Shown piece after piece: positions 35,969-44,085 of a stretch of DNA of 64,000 nt (its first letter is position 1; each line of letters starts with the position of its first letter). A program made the translations under genes and the position numbers. The notes under the pieces were generated by a model. That model was not told where the DNA came from, did not search any database, and saw only the letters and a list, made by a program, of their open reading frames with translations. Source of the stretch: Microbacterium wangchenii. Lineage in GTDB: Bacteria; Actinomycetota; Actinomycetes; Actinomycetales; Microbacteriaceae. The DNA is taken from contig NZ_CP038266.1 in the NCBI RefSeq assembly GCF_004564355.1, positions 2,418,001 through 2,482,000 of the forward strand, written 5' to 3'.

Positions 35969-36049
35969 GCTTCCATTCTCCCGGATCGCGGAGCACGCGC
36001 CGGCACTGGACGCCCTTGCGCAGGCACGCGGCGCCACTAGCGTGCAGGT

Positions 36050-36559
36050 ATGACGTGGCCGGACTTCTGGAGCACGACGTTTCCCGCGTACCTGGGCGCC
36101 CTGGGTTCCATCGCCGCCAGCGCGGTCGCCGTGGCCGCGTTCGTCCGAGATATCCGGACGCGCGCGGGCCTGCGGGAGGTGGCAGGGGCGGCCACCTCGA
36201 CGATCGAGGTACCGCGGGCCGGAGGGTCCCCCGCTTCCGACGGAGGACCCACCGTATGGCCGGTGCGCGGTCGCTCCGGCGACGATCCTGGGGACGACCC
36301 GCGCCTGGAGCTCACGGTCCGGGGCGGGCAGGGCGTCCTGCGCAACCTCGGAGCGGAGACGGTCTCCGTCATCGGAGTGCACGTGCCCTCCGGCGGGAAG
36401 ACGTTGACGTTCTCGGCCGCGCTCCCCGCGGGCGTCGGGCCGGGGGAAGACCTCGGCTTCACCCTCCGCGACCAGCTCGCCGGTCCGGCCGTCACCGCGC
36501 TCCTGGTGGAGTGGACGGATGCCGCCGGCACGACTCGCGTCAGCCGCTTCTACGCCTGA
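36050..36559 (+). CDS. Hypothetical protein with one N-terminal membrane segment
   Basis: A 169-residue protein: a membrane segment at residues 10-32 (PAYLGALGSIAASAVAVAAFV), a basic stretch RDIRTRAG, a low-complexity Gly/Asp/Pro linker around residues 50-85, then a beta-rich domain (LELTVRGGQGVLRNLGAETVSVIGV...). No family recognised. TAGCGT (36038-36043) six bases before the ATG supports the start. Confidence 0.65.
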   Translation: MTWPDFWSTTFPAYLGALGSIAASAVAVAAFVRDIRTRAGLREVAGAATSTIEVPRAGGSPASDGGPTVWPVRGRSGDDPGDDPRLELTVRGGQGVLRNLGAETVSVIGVHVPSGGKTLTFSAALPAGVGPGEDLGFTLRDQLAGPAVTALLVEWTDAAGTTRVSRFYA

Positions 36560-36589
36560 ACCCGTCCGGCCGTGGCACGCCGGCCCGGC

Positions 36590-37456
36590 TCAGGCATGCT
36601 CGACCGGCAGCCACAGGTCGCACGTGGCGGTGCGGAAGTCCGGCGCCCGCTCGAGCACGGCGACGAGGGAGGGTCCCGGTCGCAGCCGCCACGGGTTCGA
36701 GGGGAACCACTCGGTGGCCGTCGCGGCCCACGCTGCCTGCAGCGCGGCGGGGTGCTCGCCGGAGGTCCGGAAGACCGCCCACTCCCCCGCTTCCACGTCG
36801 ATCGCGTCGAGGTCATCAGGGACGGCGGTCCCCGCCTCGACGGCGACGCCGTGCAGATAGGTGAACTCGCTGCCCTCTTCGTGATCCGGGTCGACGTCAG
36901 CGCTCACCTGCAGGAGTCCGGCCGGCTCGGTGCTGCTCAACAGCTTCAGCCGCTGGTGCTCGGCCGTGGGCAGCGACGCGATGTGCTCCTGGATGGCGGA
37001 ATTGACCCCCTCGTATTGAAGCGGCACACGCGCGGCGTGGCCGACGAGGCGGAAAGCGGGGCGTTGGAGGATGCGGGTGTCCATGGGCGTAGTCCCTTCG
37101 ACGGTCAGGCGGAACCTGAGTTGCGGTTGGCTGCGAAGGGGACCGCCGTCGCGACGGACGTCCCCGTGGCTCACGCCGTGCACCGCACGGAATGCGCGAC
37201 CGAATGCCTCGGTCGATCCGTATCCGTAGCGGACGGCGATGGCCAGGAGATCCTCCGCACCGATGACGTCGGCGGCCGCGACGGTCATCCGTCGACGGCG
37301 GACGTACTCCGAGACCGGCATTCCGGCCAGCGACGCGAACATCCGCCGCGCATGGTAGCCGGTGGTCCCCAGTTGCCGCGCAAGCGCGTCGACGTCGAGC
37401 TCGTCGTCAAGGTGTGCTTCCACCTCGTCGACCAGACGGTTGAGGACTTCGATCAC
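36590..37456 (-). CDS. AraC-family regulator with GyrI-like domain
   Basis: A 288-residue regulator. The N-terminal AraC double HTH covers residues 1-105 (LARQLGTTGYHARRMFASLAGMPVSEYVRRRRM..., YGYGSTEAFGRAFRAVHG). The C-terminal GyrI-like domain begins MDTRILQRPAFRLVGHAARV and ends CDLWLPVEHA; such domains bind small hydrophobic drugs or metabolites. GTG at 37456 was chosen because AAGGGAG lies before it; an upstream in-frame TTG is possible. The target is unknown. Confidence 0.88.
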   Translation of the reverse strand: MIEVLNRLVDEVEAHLDDELDVDALARQLGTTGYHARRMFASLAGMPVSEYVRRRRMTVAAADVIGAEDLLAIAVRYGYGSTEAFGRAFRAVHGVSHGDVRRDGGPLRSQPQLRFRLTVEGTTPMDTRILQRPAFRLVGHAARVPLQYEGVNSAIQEHIASLPTAEHQRLKLLSSTEPAGLLQVSADVDPDHEEGSEFTYLHGVAVEAGTAVPDDLDAIDVEAGEWAVFRTSGEHPAALQAAWAATATEWFPSNPWRLRPGPSLVAVLERAPDFRTATCDLWLPVEHA

Positions 37457-37540
37457 GGTGGCTCCCTTCCCGATCAAGGTTCGTCGCCCACGGATCCGCG
37501 TGCCCGACAGTTCACGTCCGATTCGATCGGGCGAGCGGGC

Positions 37541-38131
37541 TCAGGCCGTCGGAATCCACACGGCACGACCCTGGCACACGTCGTCGATGCGGGCGATGAC
37601 ATCCTCGACCCGGTCCGCGGGGACCTCGAACGCCATCTCGACGTCCGCCCCGTGGCGCACGTCCGCCAGGTCTGCGTCGTGGACGGCGAGCTCACGGCGC
37701 AGCACCCCCTCGAACGCGTATGGCACCCGCAGGCGGAGCGTCTGCGTGCGGATGAGGGGCACGCGCTCGGCGCCGAGGAGGGCCTGAGCCACCGCATCCG
37801 TGTAGGCGCGCACGAGTCCGCCGGCACCCAGTTTCACTCCGCCGAAATAGCGCACGACAGTGGCGAGCACACCCTCCAGCTCCTGATGCCGCAGCACGTC
37901 GAGCATGGGGCGTCCCGCGGTGCCGCCGGGCTCGCCGTCATCGTTCGCGGCGGAGTGCCCGCCGGCCATCAGCGCCCAGCAGACGTGCCGGGCGTCCGGA
38001 TGCTGTGCACGCAGCTCGCCGACCCTCGCGACCGCGTCCTCTCGGCCGGCGACGGGCTCGACGCATCCGAGGAACCTGCTCTTCTTGATGAGCAGTTCGC
38101 TGTGGACGGGAGCGGCAAGAGTGAACGGCAT
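37541..38131 (-). CDS. IMPACT/YigZ family protein
   Basis: A 196-residue protein. SELLIKKSRFLGCVEPV, DARHVCWALMAG, NDDGEPGGTAGRPMLDVL and VVRYFGGVKLGAGGLVRAY are the family signature blocks, followed by a DUF1949-like C-terminal domain. Eukaryotic IMPACT regulates translation stress kinases; the bacterial function is not settled, possibly translation or nucleic-acid binding. ATG at 38131 has GGAG upstream; an in-frame GTG four codons earlier is possible. Confidence 0.92.
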   Translation of the reverse strand: MPFTLAAPVHSELLIKKSRFLGCVEPVAGREDAVARVGELRAQHPDARHVCWALMAGGHSAANDDGEPGGTAGRPMLDVLRHQELEGVLATVVRYFGGVKLGAGGLVRAYTDAVAQALLGAERVPLIRTQTLRLRVPYAFEGVLRRELAVHDADLADVRHGADVEMAFEVPADRVEDVIARIDDVCQGRAVWIPTA

Positions 38132-38179
38132 CGGCAGCTCCACGATAGGTGCGCCCGCGGCGGTCCGCGTGGAACCGGG

Positions 38180-38869
38180 TCAGACGCCCGGTCGGATCGT
38201 CAGCTCCGGGATCTGCGCGTCACGCGGGAGGTCGAGCACGGTGAGCATGCTCGTGACCACCGACTCCGGATCGATGAACACCGAGGGGTCGTAGGGCCTG
38301 CCCTCCTGCTCATGCACCCGCTCCTGCATCGCCGTCGCCGTGCGCCCGGGGAAGACCGATGACACCCGCACCCCGTGCGGGGCCTCCTCCGCCCGCAGGG
38401 AATCGGCGAGCGCCTTGAGCCCGTGCTTGGATGCCGCGTAGGCGGCCCAGTCGGGAGCCGCGCGCAGGCCGGCCCCCGAGTTGACGAACAGGATCTGGCC
38501 CCGCGCCGCCCGCACGGCGGGGAGCAGAAGCCGGGTCAGCTCCGCCGGCCCGACGAGGTTGACGTTCAGCTGCGATGTCCACAGTGCGACGGGCATCTCG
38601 GCCACCGGTCCGAGATCCACCACGCCGGCGACGTGGATGACGGAGTCCAGCCGCGCGGGGAGCTCCTGTCGCGCCAGCGCTGCCGCGAGGTCGGCCGGAG
38701 CCGCGAGATCGGCGACGACGGTCCGTGCGCCCGGGAACCGCTGCTCGAGGTCCGCGGCGCGAGCCGCGCTGCGCGCGAGGAGCACGAGGTCGTCGCCGCG
38801 GGCGCGCAGACGCGTCGCGAGCGCGGACCCGATGCCGGAACCGGCGCCGGTGAGGAGATGCACACTCAT
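38180..38869 (-). CDS. Short-chain dehydrogenase/reductase
   Basis: A 229-residue SDR. The cofactor motif is TGAGSGIG, the central motif IHVAGV replaces NNAG, the catalytic Ser is in FVNSGAGL, and YAASKHGLKALA carries Tyr/Lys. ARSAARAADL after beta-2 suggests NADP(H). The substrate is unknown. It follows the two-component response regulator gene on the same strand after 18 bp, so co-transcription is likely. Confidence 0.87.
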   Translation of the reverse strand: MSVHLLTGAGSGIGSALATRLRARGDDLVLLARSAARAADLEQRFPGARTVVADLAAPADLAAALARQELPARLDSVIHVAGVVDLGPVAEMPVALWTSQLNVNLVGPAELTRLLLPAVRAARGQILFVNSGAGLRAAPDWAAYAASKHGLKALADSLRAEEAPHGVRVSSVFPGRTATAMQERVHEQEGRPYDPSVFIDPESVVTSMLTVLDLPRDAQIPELTIRPGV

Positions 38870-38887
38870 GAAGCCATCGTGGCACGC

Positions 38888-39538
38888 TCACCCGTCGGCG
38901 GCTCCGGCGGCGAGCGCCACAGCGTGGGATCGGCTGCGCGCGCCGAGCTTGGACAACACGTTGGACACGTGCGTCTTGACCGTCGCCAGCGAAATGCCGA
39001 GCTCGTCGGCGATCTGCGAGTTCGAGCGGCCGGCTCGCATCGCCTCGAGCACCTCGCACTCCCGGGCGGTGAGCATGCTCAGCCGATCGGCGCCCGGGGC
39101 CGGAACGTCGTCGCCTCGCGGGATCAGGGCCAGCGCCCGTCGCGTGACCCGGGGATCGAGCACACCCTCCCCCGCCGCGACGCGTCGCACCGCGTCGATG
39201 AGGGTCGCGGCATCCGCCGTCTTCAGCAGGAAACCGGCGGCGCCGGCGCGGAGGGCTCCGGCCACGAGCTCGTCCTCGTCGAAGCTCGTGAGCACGAGCA
39301 CGTGCGCCCATCCCGCGTCCACGATCTCCCGCGTCGCCGACACGCCGTCCGTCCCCGGCATCCGCAGGTCCATGAGTACGACATCCGGCCGCAGGGCGGC
39401 GGCGTTGCGGACGGCGACCGCACCGTCGGCGGCCTCGCCGACGACGACGACTCCGTGGGCTTCCAGCATGATCCGCAGAGCCTCGCGGATGGCGCCGTGA
39501 TCGTCTGCGAGGAGGACGCGGGGCTGGCCGCCGGTCAT
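38888..39538 (-). CDS. Response regulator, NarL/LuxR type
   Basis: A 216-residue regulator: receiver domain with VLLADDHGAIREAL, phosphoacceptor Asp in VVLMDLRMPGTDG and Lys in FLLKTADA, then LuxR HTH LTARECEVLEAMRAGRSNSQIA... with TVKTHVSNVLSKLG. ATG at 39538 overlaps the kinase stop as ATGA. It pairs with the upstream kinase. Confidence 0.91.
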   Translation of the reverse strand: MTGGQPRVLLADDHGAIREALRIMLEAHGVVVVGEAADGAVAVRNAAALRPDVVLMDLRMPGTDGVSATREIVDAGWAHVLVLTSFDEDELVAGALRAGAAGFLLKTADAATLIDAVRRVAAGEGVLDPRVTRRALALIPRGDDVPAPGADRLSMLTARECEVLEAMRAGRSNSQIADELGISLATVKTHVSNVLSKLGARSRSHAVALAAGAADG

Positions 39539-40737
39539 GCCGGCACCTGGGTCGGCAACGTGGCCCGCACCGACCATCCGTCGCCGTCGGGTCCCGCCTC
39601 CAACCGGCCGCCCAGGGCCCGCGCCCGCTCACGCAGCAGCTCCAGCCCCCATCCGTTTCCCTGAATGGGCGGGGTGGTCACGGCAGCGCCGCCTCGCGAG
39701 TCCACTCGCACGTGCACATCCCCCTCGCTCCCCGCGCTCAGCACGACATCGACGTCCGCACCGGCGGCATGACGCGCACAGTTCGCCAGTGACTCCTGGA
39801 CGATGCGCGTCACGGCGTGATCGACCGGTGACGGGATCCCCTGCGGTAACGAGTCGTCGACGGTCACCCTCAGTCCGCGCCGACGGGCCTCCGTCACGAG
39901 GGCGGGCAGTGCGTCCCGGCCCCGGGCGGCGACGTCACCCTCGCCGTTGCGCAGGACGGCGATCATGGATCGCAGCGCCTCGTGCGCCTGAAGGCTGGAG
40001 TCGCGCACCGCGCGCAGCGCCGCGCGATCGGAGTCGGGTGAGCCGTCGACCGAGAGCGCCGCCTCGGCGCGGATCGCGATCGCCGACACGTCTCCCGCCA
40101 CGACATCGTGCAGCTCGCGCGCCATCTGCTCGCGCTCCCGGCGCACCATCTCGCCGCGTTCGCGCAGGCCCTGCCTGGCAGCTTCGTCGGCACGTTCACG
40201 ATGCAGCGCGACGAGTTCGTGAGCCTGTGCGACCGACGTCGCGTACCAGTAGTCCATGCCGGCGAGCGCGCCGAGCTGCAGTCCGATCAGGATGCCGACC
40301 CGGACGTCGTCCACCCGCGTCAGCGACGCCGCCGTCATCCCCGCCACCGCGACGGCGATGCCCACCAGGATGCCGCGTCGGCGAGACGGCGAGGCGGCCA
40401 CCGTGGCTGCGTAGAGGAGATCGAGCACGACGATGAGGGTCACCACGCCACCGACCGTCAGCAGATCGATCAGGAACAGCACGAGGGCGACGCCGAGAAG
40501 CGCCAGCGGCGCCCGCGAGCGGAACGCCACCAGCGCGCAGGCGGGAAGCCCCGTGAGCAGCGACCACCACGGCGAGACGGGTTCGGGAAGCACCGAGAAC
40601 AGGCTCCACAGCCCGACGAATCCGAGCGCGGCCGCCGCGAGAGTGAACGCGGCGTAGGCCAGCGGCTCCGCCACGGCACGGTGCGCCCGCACCCATGCGA
40701 TGACGGGTGCCCAGGTACCGGCAGGGCTCTCGCTCAC
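39535..40737 (-). CDS. Sensor histidine kinase, NarL-type
   Basis: A kinase of about 400 residues. Six hydrophobic segments form the N-terminal half, with no large outside loop. The H-box is REQMARELHDVVAGDVSAIA and the HATPase region has VQESLANCARHA and GNGWGLELLRERARALGG. The D-box is unusual (VRVDSRGGAAV). The start is uncertain: GTG at 40737 or TTG at 40749. It forms an operon with the response regulator and probably the SDR gene. Confidence 0.87.
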   Translation of the reverse strand: MSESPAGTWAPVIAWVRAHRAVAEPLAYAAFTLAAAALGFVGLWSLFSVLPEPVSPWWSLLTGLPACALVAFRSRAPLALLGVALVLFLIDLLTVGGVVTLIVVLDLLYAATVAASPSRRRGILVGIAVAVAGMTAASLTRVDDVRVGILIGLQLGALAGMDYWYATSVAQAHELVALHRERADEAARQGLRERGEMVRREREQMARELHDVVAGDVSAIAIRAEAALSVDGSPDSDRAALRAVRDSSLQAHEALRSMIAVLRNGEGDVAARGRDALPALVTEARRRGLRVTVDDSLPQGIPSPVDHAVTRIVQESLANCARHAAGADVDVVLSAGSEGDVHVRVDSRGGAAVTTPPIQGNGWGLELLRERARALGGRLEAGPDGDGWSVRATLPTQVPA

Positions 40738-40856
40738 CCTCTCATGCAACCATGTCGGCCCCGCCGGCGATATCCGTCGAAAGGACGACCGGGTGCGGCC
40801 ACTGCTTCGCCCTTCCGCCCGATCCGCTCCCGCGCCGCAGCGGCCAGCGTGGGAAC

Positions 40857-41675
40857 ATGGACATCGTCTCGGACGCGCCTCTTGCGATCACGCTCACCGT
40901 GCTCGCGCTCGTGGACGGGCTCAGCATCGGAACGCTGCTCATCCCCGTGTTCCTTCTGCTCGCTCCCGGCCGCGTGCGCGGCGACCGGGTGCTCCTCTAC
41001 CTCGTCACGATCGCGGTCTTCTACCTGGCCGCGGGCGTCCTCTTCACGCTCGGCCTGGTGAACCTCGTCGACGTCGCGCACGACGTCCTGTCCTCATCGG
41101 CAGGGCAAGTGGTCCAGCTGGTCGTGGGCGGCGGACTCCTGGTGACCGCGATCGTCATGGGCGGAGGAGGGCCGAAGAAGACCGCCGCCGCCGCGGCCCG
41201 GGCCGACAGCAGTGAGCGATCCGGGGAGGTGTCATCCCCCTCGTCCGGCGGCACCGCCACGGCGACCGTGAAGAGCGCACGACTCGCCCGCTGGCGGGAC
41301 CGGCTGCTCTCCCGCGACGCGTCGCCGGGGGCCGTGATGGCCGTCGCCGTCGGCGCCGGGGTCATCGAGATCGCCACGATGCTGCCCTACCTCGTGGCGA
41401 TGGGGATGCTGGCCGAAGCGCCGCTCGCCATGCCCGTGCGGTTCGCCTCGCTGGCGGGCTATTGCGCCGTGATGGTGCTGCCCGCCCTCGTGCTGTTGGC
41501 GCTGCGGATCATCGCCGCTCCGCTGGTCGAGCGTCCGCTGGCACGCCTGGCCGCATGGATGGAGCGCACCGGCCGCGAGAACACGGCCTGGATCGTCGGC
41601 ATCGTGGGATTCTTCATCGCGCGCGCCGCGGCGAACGAGCTCGGTCTGTTCGACGGGCTGGCGCAGCTGGGTTGA
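40857..41675 (+). CDS. GAP family membrane protein (Sap-like exporter)
   Basis: A 272-residue protein of the GAP/Sap family. Six or so helices: LTVLALVDGLSIGTLLIPVFLLL is the family opening, then a cytoplasmic loop of about 65 low-complexity residues (Ala/Ser/Thr/Lys), then AVGAGVIEIATMLPYLVAMGML, the second repeat. Mycobacterial members help move glycolipids across the membrane; substrate here unknown. It is divergent from the two-component system, which may regulate it. Confidence 0.84.
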   Translation: MDIVSDAPLAITLTVLALVDGLSIGTLLIPVFLLLAPGRVRGDRVLLYLVTIAVFYLAAGVLFTLGLVNLVDVAHDVLSSSAGQVVQLVVGGGLLVTAIVMGGGGPKKTAAAAARADSSERSGEVSSPSSGGTATATVKSARLARWRDRLLSRDASPGAVMAVAVGAGVIEIATMLPYLVAMGMLAEAPLAMPVRFASLAGYCAVMVLPALVLLALRIIAAPLVERPLARLAAWMERTGRENTAWIVGIVGFFIARAAANELGLFDGLAQLG

Positions 41676-41776
41676 GCCGCACGGACGTCGAAGGCCCGGC
41701 GCCGCACACCGGACACGGTGCTGCGTTGCGGGACCGGCGGCGGTCCGCCGGCGTCTGCGGAGCGTAGGGTCGTGGC

Positions 41777-42382
41777 ATGGCGGATACGCGCAGCGCGCCG
41801 GTCGGCCGGCCGAGGGAATTCGACGTGGACGCGGCCATCGACCAGGCGCTCCTGGTCTTCTGGCAGCGCGGATACGAGGGTGCGAGCCTCGCCACGCTGA
41901 CCGAGGCGATGGGCATCAGCAAACCCAGCATGTATGCGGCGTTCGGCAAGAAGGACGAGCTGTTCCGCCTCGTCCTCGAGCGCTACGTCGAGGGGCCTGC
42001 CTCCTACACCGCGCGGGCGCTGGAGGAGCCGACCGCGCGGGAAGTCGCCGAGGCGATGCTCCGAGGTGCCGTGCGCACCACCACGATGCCGGATGGGTTC
42101 GGCGGATGCCTGACCGTGCAGGGTGCGCTCACCTCCAGCGAGGGATCGGCCGCTGCCTTCGACCTCCTCGTGCGCTGGCGCAACGACGCAGGACGGCAGC
42201 TGGAGGAGCGTTTCCGTCGCGCGGCCGCCGAGGGCGACCTTCCTCGCTCCGCCGACCCCGCTCAGCTGTCCCGGTACATCATGACCGTGGGATTCGGGAT
42301 CGCCGTGCAGGCTGCCGACGGCGTCGCCCGCGCAGACCTCGACGAGGTGGCGAGCGTCGCACTCCAGGCCTGGCCGCACTGA
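41777..42382 (+). CDS. TetR family transcriptional regulator
   Basis: A 201-residue regulator. The HTH region is QALLVFWQRGYEGASLATLTEAMGISKPSMYAAFGKKDELF, a subgroup often paired with SDR or oxidoreductase genes. TAGGGT (41765-41770) six bases before the ATG indicates a leaderless mRNA. The SDR gene 130 bp downstream in the same direction is the likely target, with a 22-bp palindrome between. Confidence 0.9.
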   Translation: MADTRSAPVGRPREFDVDAAIDQALLVFWQRGYEGASLATLTEAMGISKPSMYAAFGKKDELFRLVLERYVEGPASYTARALEEPTAREVAEAMLRGAVRTTTMPDGFGGCLTVQGALTSSEGSAAAFDLLVRWRNDAGRQLEERFRRAAAEGDLPRSADPAQLSRYIMTVGFGIAVQAADGVARADLDEVASVALQAWPH

Positions 42383-42400
42383 CGCGCGACGCGCAGGCAA

Positions 42401-42422
42401 TTCTTTACCGCTCGGAATAGAA
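42401..42422. promoter_or_regulatory. 22-bp palindrome, candidate TetR operator for the SDR gene
   Basis: TTCTTTACCG (42401-42410) and CGGAATAGAA (42413-42422) form arms with 8 of 10 pairs matching around a 2-bp centre. It is AT-rich relative to its surroundings and sits about 95 bp upstream of the SDR start, where the promoter should be. Most likely bound by the TetR protein encoded just upstream. Confidence 0.65.
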
Positions 42423-42515
42423 CTCCGTGTACGACGTTCCACCCGTGGACGCTCCGGCGTCTGCGCGGGCACATCCGGCTGCGCGCATCACGCACCACGG
42501 CACACAAGGACGACT

Positions 42516-43199
42516 ATGACGATCACCCTGATCACCGGCGCCAACCGAGGGATCGGTTACGAGACAGCACGACAGCTCCGCGAGCGCGGGCACGAGGTCT
42601 ACCTCGGTGCGCGGGACATTGACCGGGGCCGGCGCGCGGCGGAGACCATCGGCGCACGGTTTGTGGAGCTCGACGTCACGGACGACGCATCCGTCGCCGG
42701 GGCGGTCGCGACCATCGAGGCGACGGAGGGTCGTCTGGATGTGCTCGTCAACAACGCGGGCGTCCTCGATCTGGGCGACGTCGACGGTCCGAGAGCGCTG
42801 CGCTCGTTCGACATCAACGCGGTGGGACTGATTCGCGTCACCGAGGCCGCCCTCCCCCTTCTGCGGCGTTCCGAGCGACCTACGGTCGTCAATGTCACGA
42901 GCAGCATGGGATCGTTCTGGGCGGTGACCAACCCCGAGCGCGTCGAGCACGGACTGCCCAACGCCCTGTACGCCGCATCCAAGGCCGCGGCCAACATGCT
43001 CACGGTGCAGTATGCGAAGGCACACCCCGGCGTCGGCTTCACCGCGATCGAGCCGGGTTTCACCGACACCGAGATGACCGCGTCCCTCGGCGGCGGACGT
43101 CCGGCGGCTGAGAGCGCCGCCGTGATCGTCGGCCTGGCCACGCGCGAACGCGGCCCGAGCGGCACCTTCCACGACGAGCGGGGACTGCTCGCCTGGTGA
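42516..43199 (+). CDS. Short-chain dehydrogenase/reductase
   Basis: A 227-residue SDR of the carbonyl-reductase-like subgroup. TGANRGIGYETARQL is the cofactor motif, NNAGVL the central motif, VTSSMGSF contains the catalytic Ser and YAASKAAANML the Tyr/Lys pair. GARDIDRGRRAA suggests NADP(H). It probably responds to the upstream TetR regulator through the palindrome at 42401. Transcription probably ends at the hairpin at 43207. Confidence 0.9.
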   Translation: MTITLITGANRGIGYETARQLRERGHEVYLGARDIDRGRRAAETIGARFVELDVTDDASVAGAVATIEATEGRLDVLVNNAGVLDLGDVDGPRALRSFDINAVGLIRVTEAALPLLRRSERPTVVNVTSSMGSFWAVTNPERVEHGLPNALYAASKAAANMLTVQYAKAHPGVGFTAIEPGFTDTEMTASLGGGRPAAESAAVIVGLATRERGPSGTFHDERGLLAW

Positions 43200-43206
43200 C
43201 CTGCGC

Positions 43207-43235
43207 CGTCCCGCCCTGCTACGCGGGGCGGGACG
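43207..43235. terminator. Bidirectional terminator hairpin
   Basis: CGTCCCGCCC (43207-43216) and GGGCGGGACG (43226-43235) form a 10-bp perfect stem with a 9-base loop. It lies just after the SDR stop and at the end of minus-strand transcripts from the right. Confidence 0.75.
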
Positions 43236-43365
43236 CGGAACCGCCGCGCCTGCGCAGCAGGAGCGACCCGAGCAGCCACGTCGACAACGCCGTCGTGAGC
43301 CACACGATCAGCGGCCCGAAGAACCACGCCGACAGGTCGGAGATACCCAGTCGGGGAGGACGCTA
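43219..43365 (-). other. Protein-like frame with a membrane segment but no standard start
   Basis: Directly after the TAG stop of the next gene, in the same frame, about 47 codons read as ISDLSAWFFGPLIVWLTTAL... and LLRRRGG, then TAG at 43221-43219. It has one clear hydrophobic helix and a basic tail but no ATG, GTG or TTG at its beginning. It could be a decayed gene end or a readthrough extension. Confidence 0.3.
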
Positions 43366-43908
43366 CTCCACCGTGCGGCGGTCGGGGAGACTGCGGTGAA
43401 GGACGGGCTCGTCCGGCGCGGGTTTACCCTCCCGCAGCGCCCGCAGGCCCAGCCACGCCGAGAGAGTGACCCCTCCCACGAGGATGATCATCAGCAGCGC
43501 GTTGAAGACGCCCCCGGCGATACCCCATCCGGACACGTCGGGCTGGCCGGCGAGGAGCACGACGCCTGCGCCACTGTCGATCGCGACGGCCACGGTGGGC
43601 AGGCCGGCGACGAACCACCCCGGACCGTGTCCGCGGATGAGCAGCCACGCGACCCACACGAGGGCTGTCACAACCAGCACGAGCGCCGTGACGAAGAGAG
43701 GAAATGCCGGGACATCCCCCAGTGGCGACTTGTCGCCGACACCGCGACTCATCAGGTTCAGGCGCACCCGGTCGCGCTCGAGCGCCGAGGCGGCCCGCAC
43801 CAGTCGCGACACGGCGATGTACAACCCCCAGCCGCCCACCCAGGCGACCACGAGACGGGGCACCCAGACCACCTTGTTCGCGAGAATCCATCTGCGCACG
43901 CGCTGCAT
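43363..43908 (-). CDS. Membrane protein, paralogue of 30128-30655
   Basis: A 181-residue protein with four hydrophobic segments, basic start MQRVRRWILANKVVWVPRLV, and a charged C-terminus. Similar in order and motifs to the protein at 30128-30655 (see SGWGIAGGVFN and WLGLRALREGKPAP). ATG at 43908 has GGAGGG seven bases upstream; the longer TTG form was rejected. Function unknown. Confidence 0.72.
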   Translation of the reverse strand: MQRVRRWILANKVVWVPRLVVAWVGGWGLYIAVSRLVRAASALERDRVRLNLMSRGVGDKSPLGDVPAFPLFVTALVLVVTALVWVAWLLIRGHGPGWFVAGLPTVAVAIDSGAGVVLLAGQPDVSGWGIAGGVFNALLMIILVGGVTLSAWLGLRALREGKPAPDEPVLHRSLPDRRTVE

Positions 43909-44085
43909 CGACGCCCCCTCCAACCACAGCCGATCACGACCCTATCCCCCTCCCACCGAAGCCCCGGGCAGCGGGTGACCGGCGCTCGGACGAGACGGCG
44001 GATCTCGAGCCGGTACCGTCTACGTTGTGCCGGCGCATCCGCGTGCCCCCGCACCACCTCCCCCTGAAAGGCAGACCGCCGAGCC

